Assembly: GCA_903925075.1 (NCBI GenBank)
Contig: CAIYDQ010000334.1
Span: forward strand, 1 to 45,178
DNA length: 45,178 nt
Direction of reading: 5' to 3'
From: an uncultured Geobacter sp.
Lineage (GTDB): Bacteria; Desulfobacterota; Desulfuromonadia; Geobacterales; Geobacteraceae
The notes under the pieces were generated by a model. That model was not told the origin of the DNA, ran no database searches, and saw only the letters and a list, made by a program, of their open reading frames with translations. A program made the translations under genes and the position numbers. How positions within the stretch are numbered: position 1 is the first letter of the stretch; the number at the start of each line of letters is the position of its first letter. Shown piece after piece: positions 41,119 to 45,178 of the stretch.

Positions 41119-41606
41119 GCTTTCCATCCTCTCCCCGAACCGCAGGTTGCGTTGAACGGGTGCATCGTGAAACGCAACGTTACTTCGGCGCCGGCAGCCG
41201 CGATCCCGGCGCCGGCACCGCGGCTTCGGGCCAACAGCGCTACGTCGCGTTTCGTGCCTCAACGCGACCTACGTGGGCTGGCCAGTACCGCGGCTCCAGC
41301 TTTCGCCAGCTTTCCATCCTCTCCCCAAACCGTAGGTTGCGTTGAACGGGTGCATCGTGAAACGCAACGTTACTTCGGCGCCGGCAGCCGCGATCCCGGC
41401 GCCGGCACCGCGGCTCCAGGCCAACAGCGCTACTACCAAACCGCGAGCTTTCCATCCTCTCCCCGAACCGTAGGTTGCGTTGAACGGCTTTATCGTGAAA
41501 CGCAACGTTGCCTCGGCGCCGGCACCCCCAATCCCGGCACCGGCACCGCGGCTTCGGGCCAACAGCGCCACGTCGCGTTTCGTGCCTCAACGCGACCTAC
41601 GTGGGC
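41118..41606. repeat. Array of three REP-pair units
   Basis: Three units starting AGCTTTCCATCCTCTCCCC (41118, 41308, 41446) each hold a left hairpin (GGTTGCGTTGAACG, then GTGAAACGCAAC). Units 1 and 3 also hold the inverted right hairpin (GTCGCGTTTCGTGCC, TCAACGCGACCTACG). Unit 2 has lost its right arm. The inner segment is GC-rich with CCGGCGCCGG palindromes. It is related to the single pair at 31003. Open frames across it are repeat translations. Confidence 0.85.
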
Positions 41607-41608
41607 TA

Positions 41609-41636
41609 CCACATTTGTTGTTAACAACAGAAGTGG
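41609..41636. promoter_or_regulatory. Perfect palindrome, candidate operator
   Basis: TGTTGTTAACAACA (41616-41629) is a perfect palindrome flanked by CCAC (41609-41612) and GTGG (41633-41636). It shares ACCACATTTGT (41608-41618) with a second inverted repeat CCACATTTGTGG at 41751-41762. The two sites flank the terminator and precede the next operon. Confidence 0.4.
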
Positions 41637-41651
41637 TTATTTTATTAGCTG

Positions 41652-41695
41652 CCGCCGCGATTCTCGCTAACATGCCGGATCGCGGCGGTTTTTTT
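41652..41695 (+). terminator. Strong rho-independent terminator
   Basis: CCGCCGCGAT (41652-41661) pairs perfectly with ATCGCGGCGG (41679-41688), followed by seven T (41689-41695). It separates the first signalling operon from the receiver-CheR-MBL-receptor genes. Confidence 0.92.
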
Positions 41696-41842
41696 CGTTC
41701 CGTCGTCCCGCCCCGGCGGCCCTCTCCCGCGCGCCGTCGCGGGTATCTCACCACATTTGTGGTAGCCGACTCGGGCGCTGAGTCGACGGCTATTTAGCGG
41801 TAACTGCCGGTAATAATAGTAAAAACTTATTTTCGGGCTCGA

Positions 41843-41858
41843 CGGCACGCTTGCTGCA
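41843..41858 (+). promoter_or_regulatory. Candidate sigma-54 promoter before the second signalling unit
   Basis: CGGCAC-N5-CTGCA keeps the invariant GG and GC at correct spacing and differs from consensus at two positions. The predicted start (about 41869) is only a few bases before ATG 41873, and the ribosome site GTGAGG would lie largely upstream of it. The match may therefore be fortuitous or the message nearly leaderless. Confidence 0.3.
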
Positions 41859-41872
41859 GTTGGTGAGGCACT

Positions 41873-42328
41873 ATGGCTACAGCTCACGCGCCAACGCCGC
41901 CGAAACATGAAGACGATTTCACTAAAAAGCACGTTCTGCTGGTGGACGACGATCCCGGATTTCGTTCCTTCGCCTGCATGCTGCTCACCAAAAACGGCTA
42001 CCGGGTCAGCCAGGCGTGCGACGGGTCGGAGGCCTTGCGGTCGGTGGAGAAATTCCTGCACGACTCGGAATGCTTCGATCTGCTGTTCACCGACTTGAAG
42101 ATGGAGCCGATGTCGGGGATGGAGTTGATCCGGGAGATCCAGGCTCGGGGCTTGCACGTGCCGGTCCTGATCGCCACCGGCTTTCTCGACGAGGTGAGCC
42201 TTGAAGAGCTGCAGCAGATCGAGACCTATCAGTTCCTGATCAAGCCTTTCAAGGCGCAGGACTTGCTGCGCTGCGCGGAGCAACTGACGGACGCGGCGCT
42301 CGCCGGCGAAAACAAAAGGAAGGCATAG
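41873..42328 (+). CDS. Stand-alone receiver protein
   Basis: The 151-residue product has a short polar N-terminal arm and then a receiver: VLLVDDDPGF, D74 in LLFTDLKMEPMSG, T in IATGF and K in FLIKPF. No output domain. Its TAG is immediately followed by the ATG of the CheR-like gene, so the two are tightly coupled, suggesting the receiver controls or binds the methyltransferase. Confidence 0.92.
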   Translation: MATAHAPTPPKHEDDFTKKHVLLVDDDPGFRSFACMLLTKNGYRVSQACDGSEALRSVEKFLHDSECFDLLFTDLKMEPMSGMELIREIQARGLHVPVLIATGFLDEVSLEELQQIETYQFLIKPFKAQDLLRCAEQLTDAALAGENKRKA

Positions 42329-42937
42329 ATGGCATTCACCTTTTTCATGCGCGATCAGCCCACCCTCGAATACGCGGCCGACCACATGATCCCCTACGCG
42401 TCGGGCAGGAGCCGCATCAAGATCTGGGACGCCGGCTCCGCGCTCGGCCAGGAAACCTACACCATCGCCATGATCTTCGCGGAAAAGATGAACCCGTTCG
42501 GCTTCAAGAACCTGCGCATCGACGCGACCGATTACGACAGCGCCAACAATTTCGGCGAGGTGGTGGCGGCGGCCACCTATCCTTACGAGGAGCTGCAAAG
42601 AACGCCGGTTCACCTGTTCGAGAAGTACTTCGAACCGGCGCAGAAACCGGGGGAGCATCGGGTGGTGGAGCTTTTGAGGAGCCGGGTCCATTTCCAGTAC
42701 CACGACCTCCTCTCCTTCAAGCCGGTCGGCGCCGACTACTGCCTGGTGGTCTGCAAGAACGTCCTGCTCCATTTCCAGTACCCCGAAAGGGTCGAGGTCT
42801 ACCGGATGTTCCACCAGGCCCTGGCGCCGGGCGGCTACCTGGCGACCGAAAACACCCAAAAGCTGCCCCGGGAAGTGGCGCACCTCTTTCAGCAGGTAGT
42901 GCCGGACGCCCAGTTGTACAAGAAAATCGGAGAATAG
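42329..42937 (+). CDS. CheR-like methyltransferase lacking the N-terminal CheR domain
   Basis: The 202-residue protein matches the CheR catalytic domain. The SAM loop IKIWDAGSALGQETYTIAMIF (about 30-50) corresponds to the CheR WSAG.STG.EPYSIAM motif. IDATDYDSANNFGEVVAAATYP matches the strand after it, and CLVVCKNVLLHF and ALAPGGYLATENTQ match later motifs. The helical N-terminal domain that positions receptors in CheR is missing, apart from a trace (FFMRDQPTLEY). It may methylate the receptor encoded two genes later, or a non-receptor protein. It starts directly after the receiver stop, and the MBL gene follows by three bases. Confidence 0.85.
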   Translation: MAFTFFMRDQPTLEYAADHMIPYASGRSRIKIWDAGSALGQETYTIAMIFAEKMNPFGFKNLRIDATDYDSANNFGEVVAAATYPYEELQRTPVHLFEKYFEPAQKPGEHRVVELLRSRVHFQYHDLLSFKPVGADYCLVVCKNVLLHFQYPERVEVYRMFHQALAPGGYLATENTQKLPREVAHLFQQVVPDAQLYKKIGE

Positions 42938-42940
42938 CGA

Positions 42941-43480
42941 TTGAAGATCATCTCCCTTAAAAAAAGCGACCAGGTTTACACCTGCAACTCCTACCTGATC
43001 TTGGGCGAATGGAACCGCATCGAGGACCTCAACACGGTCATCGATCCCGGCCTGGACGATTTTATTCTCGACGAGATCGAGCGCACCTCGACCGGCGTCG
43101 GCAAGACCGCGGTGGCGCAGGTGATCCTCACCCACAATCACTTCGACCACGCCGCCGGCCTGCGGTTTTTAAAGGAGCGCTACCGTTGCCGGGTGCTGGC
43201 CTTCAGCGACGGTCCCGGCGTCGACCAGCTGCTTGAGGACGGACAGATGCTCAAGGCGGGAGACGGTTTTCTTGAGGTCATCCATACCCCGGGGCACTCG
43301 AGCGACTCCATCTGCCTGTACGCGCCCAAGGAAAAGGCGCTCTTCTCGGGCGACACCCAGCTGCGGGTCAGAGCGCCGGGGGGGTCGTTCCCCCTGGAAT
43401 ATGTGGCCGCCGTGCAAAAGCTGGGCGACCGGGAAATTATGAGGATTTACACCGGCCATGACGGCGCGCTGGGGAGATGA
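42941..43480 (+). CDS. Metallo-beta-lactamase-fold hydrolase
   Basis: The start is TTG 42941; 179 residues. The metal-binding motif is HNHFDHA (HXHXDH), with further ligands in HTPGHSSDS, SGDTQ and the final TGHD, so a two-metal site is complete. Substrate unknown: similar small members include glyoxalase II-like thioesterases and other hydrolases. Cotranscription with a receiver and a CheR-like methyltransferase suggests a regulatory role, for example hydrolysing a signal molecule. That is inference. Confidence 0.88.
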   Translation: MKIISLKKSDQVYTCNSYLILGEWNRIEDLNTVIDPGLDDFILDEIERTSTGVGKTAVAQVILTHNHFDHAAGLRFLKERYRCRVLAFSDGPGVDQLLEDGQMLKAGDGFLEVIHTPGHSSDSICLYAPKEKALFSGDTQLRVRAPGGSFPLEYVAAVQKLGDREIMRIYTGHDGALGR

Positions 43481-43566
43481 CGCAGGCAACGGTTGGGAAG
43501 CATCGGGATGTCCATCCATCGAATCAGGGCGAATAAACATATAAATGGGACCACACAGGGGGGATT

Positions 43567-45178
43567 ATGCTCAAAAACATGAAAATCGGTTCCAGGTTAA
43601 CCGCAGGATTCGGGATACTGGTCGCGCTTTTGGCCATCATGTTCGGCCTGTCGCTGTTTCGGCTGGGCTCGCTCAACCACGAGATCGACGACCTGATCAA
43701 GGATAAGATCGTCAAGGCGGACACCTTGAACGACATCGTCGGCCGGGTGAACCGCGTCGCCAGGGCGACCAGGAACATGATCCTATTGGACGACCGCGAC
43801 GAAATAGCGAAGGAAAAAGCGGTGGCCGTCGCCTCCCGGAAAAAGGTGAGCGAGGATTTCGCCAAGCTGGAGAAGATGATCGTCAGCGACGCCGGCAAGG
43901 CGATGTTGAAGAAGGTGACGGAAGATCGCGCTCCTTACGTCCAGGCTTCGCTGCAGTTGGAGCAACTGGTCGCAGAGGGGAAAAAGGGCGAGGCCAAGAA
44001 CCTGCTTTTCGCCAAAGTCAGGCCGGCTCAGACCGCTTACATGGACAGCATCGACAAGCTCTCCGAATTCCAGGACAAGCTCGTTCAGGAGGTGGGCAAG
44101 GACGCCGGCGCCGTCTACTCCTCGACCCGCAATATGCTGATAGCACTGGGTGTTTTTGCCCTGGTGGCGGCATTCCTGGTGGCGAGGTTCATCACCAGTT
44201 CCATCACCCGTCCGGTCGCCATGTGCATCGAGGCGGCCGACAAGATCGCCGCCGGCGACACCGACGTCATCCTGGACGCGAGCGCCAAGGATGAGACCGG
44301 CGCGCTGCAGGGGGCGATGCAGAAGATGGTGGCGTCGATCCAGGCGCTGGTGGCCGACGCCGCCATGCTCTCCCAGGCGGCGGTGGCCGGCAATCTTGCC
44401 ACCCGCGCCAACGCGGGCAAGCACCAGGGGGATTTCCAGAAGATCGTCATCGGCGTCAACGACACGCTGGACGCCGTGATCGGCCCGCTGAACGTGGCCG
44501 CCGAGTACGTGGACCGGATCTCCAAGGGCGACATCCCGCCGAGGATCACCGACAACTACAACGGCGATTTCAACGAGATCAAGCTGAACCTGAACAACTG
44601 CATCGACATCATGCAGGGGCTTTTGCAGGAAACGGGCAAGCTGGTGCAGGCGACCAAGGACGGCAAGCTCGACACCCGCGGCAACGCGGCCGGCTTCGTC
44701 GGCGGCTGGGGAGAGTTGGTCGGCGGGGTGAACGAACTGATCGACGCCTTCGTAGGCCCGATCAACGTCACCGCCGAGTATGTGGACCGGATCTCCAAGG
44801 GCGACATCCCGCCGAAGATCACCGACACCTACAACGGCGACTTCAACGAGATCAAGCTGAACCTGAACAACTGCATCGACACCATGCAGGGGCTTTTGGA
44901 CGAGACGGCGCTCTTGATCAAGGCGACCAAGGACGGCAAGCTCGATACCCGCGGCAAGGCGTCCGCCTTCGCCGGCGGCTGGGGAGAGTTGGTCGGCGGG
45001 GTGAACGAACTGATAGACGCCTTCGTGGGCCCGATCAACGTCACCGCCGAGTACGTGGACCGCATCTCCAAAGGGGACATCCCGCCGAAAATCACCGACA
45101 CCTACAACGGCGACTTCAATGAGATCAAGCTGAACCTGAACAACTGCATCGACACCATGCAGGGGCTTTTGGACGAGA
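43567..45178 (+). CDS. Methyl-accepting chemotaxis protein with tandem HAMP repeats (runs off the end)
   Basis: ATG 43567 follows AGGGGGA. Within the window it encodes 537 residues: membrane helix 1 (about 10-32), a four-helix-bundle periplasmic domain, helix 2 (about 193-212), a first HAMP, then tandem 91-residue units beginning GPLNVAAEYVDRISKGDIP, GPINVTAEYVDRISKGDIPP and again. Each unit holds a HAMP-like pair of helices with the DRISKGDIP connector. Poly-HAMP arrays relay signals in some receptors and kinases. The signalling tip lies beyond the window, so receptor identity rests on the N-terminus (MLKNMKIGSRLTAGFGIL) and HAMP; a kinase or other output cannot be excluded. Confidence 0.82.
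   Translation, partial: MLKNMKIGSRLTAGFGILVALLAIMFGLSLFRLGSLNHEIDDLIKDKIVKADTLNDIVGRVNRVARATRNMILLDDRDEIAKEKAVAVASRKKVSEDFAKLEKMIVSDAGKAMLKKVTEDRAPYVQASLQLEQLVAEGKKGEAKNLLFAKVRPAQTAYMDSIDKLSEFQDKLVQEVGKDAGAVYSSTRNMLIALGVFALVAAFLVARFITSSITRPVAMCIEAADKIAAGDTDVILDASAKDETGALQGAMQKMVASIQALVADAAMLSQAAVAGNLATRANAGKHQGDFQKIVIGVNDTLDAVIGPLNVAAEYVDRISKGDIPPRITDNYNGDFNEIKLNLNNCIDIMQGLLQETGKLVQATKDGKLDTRGNAAGFVGGWGELVGGVNELIDAFVGPINVTAEYVDRISKGDIPPKITDTYNGDFNEIKLNLNNCIDTMQGLLDETALLIKATKDGKLDTRGKASAFAGGWGELVGGVNELIDAFVGPINVTAEYVDRISKGDIPPKITDTYNGDFNEIKLNLNNCIDTMQGLLDE
44482..45178 (+). repeat. Tandem 273-bp HAMP-coding repeats
   Basis: Units start at 44482, 44755 and 45028, exactly 273 bp apart, and the third is cut by the window end. 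Units two and three are nearly identical at the DNA level over long stretches, which favours unequal recombination and copy-number change. Confidence 0.9.

Noticed and set aside
41118..41606. CRISPR array
   Set aside because: Units are 138-190 bp and palindromic with no regular spacers; they are REP-like pairs.
41152..41670. Open frames on both strands across the 41.1-41.6 kb repeats
   Set aside because: The translations simply repeat the palindromic units and have no independent start signals.

Overview
The window reads as a chromosomal segment of a GC-rich, anaerobic-type Gram-negative bacterium, most likely of the Geobacter group (Desulfuromonadota). This is inferred from a nine-haem c-type cytochrome lipoprotein, a UbiD-type decarboxylase next to a TRAP solute-binding protein, an RND efflux operon, and a dense run of histidine kinases, receiver proteins and chemoreceptors. 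No rRNA, tRNA, CRISPR array or transposase was found.

Layout. 0-7 kb is a loose mix: a histidine kinase lacking its N-terminal sensor half, a YheU-family protein, about 1.2 kb of non-coding DNA with an unusual block of T/A tracts and a possible structured RNA, two small envelope proteins, a TPR-methyltransferase gene cut in two by one in-frame stop, a DUF1003 membrane protein and a hypothetical. 6.8-9.2 kb (minus) is the nonahaem cytochrome, followed by about 950 bp without a convincing gene. 10-15.7 kb is mixed-strand housekeeping and hypothetical genes: a YqiA-like esterase, a membrane protein, a miniature flagellar rod-like protein, a YhcH protein, a 5'-3' exonuclease fused to RNase HI, an FKBP isomerase and a putative zinc metalloprotease. 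16-21.9 kb is a complete tripartite RND efflux operon (outer-membrane factor, adaptor, permease).

22-28.8 kb (minus) looks like one regulated unit: a FadR-type GntR regulator, then a lipoprotein, an outer-membrane porin, a UbiD-family decarboxylase and an orphan TRAP substrate-binding protein. Three copies of a 14-bp near-palindrome (AATGTTCGACCATT type) lie upstream of the lipoprotein, in the spacer, and over the regulator's own start. This gives a concrete regulon prediction for uptake and (de)carboxylation of an unknown, probably aromatic, acid.

29-45 kb (plus) is a signalling island: a chemoreceptor, a large multi-PAS membrane kinase, a receiver-PAS-kinase whose C-terminal half is a tandem duplicate of the previous gene, an NtrC-type sigma-54 activator, a stand-alone receiver, a kinase-receiver hybrid and a receiver-kinase. 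After an array of REP-like palindromes and a strong terminator comes a second unit: receiver, CheR-like methyltransferase without the usual N-terminal domain, metallo-beta-lactamase-fold protein, and a receptor with tandem 91-residue HAMP repeats that runs off the window end. No CheA, CheW or CheB is present. This island is the best candidate for an incompletely described system.
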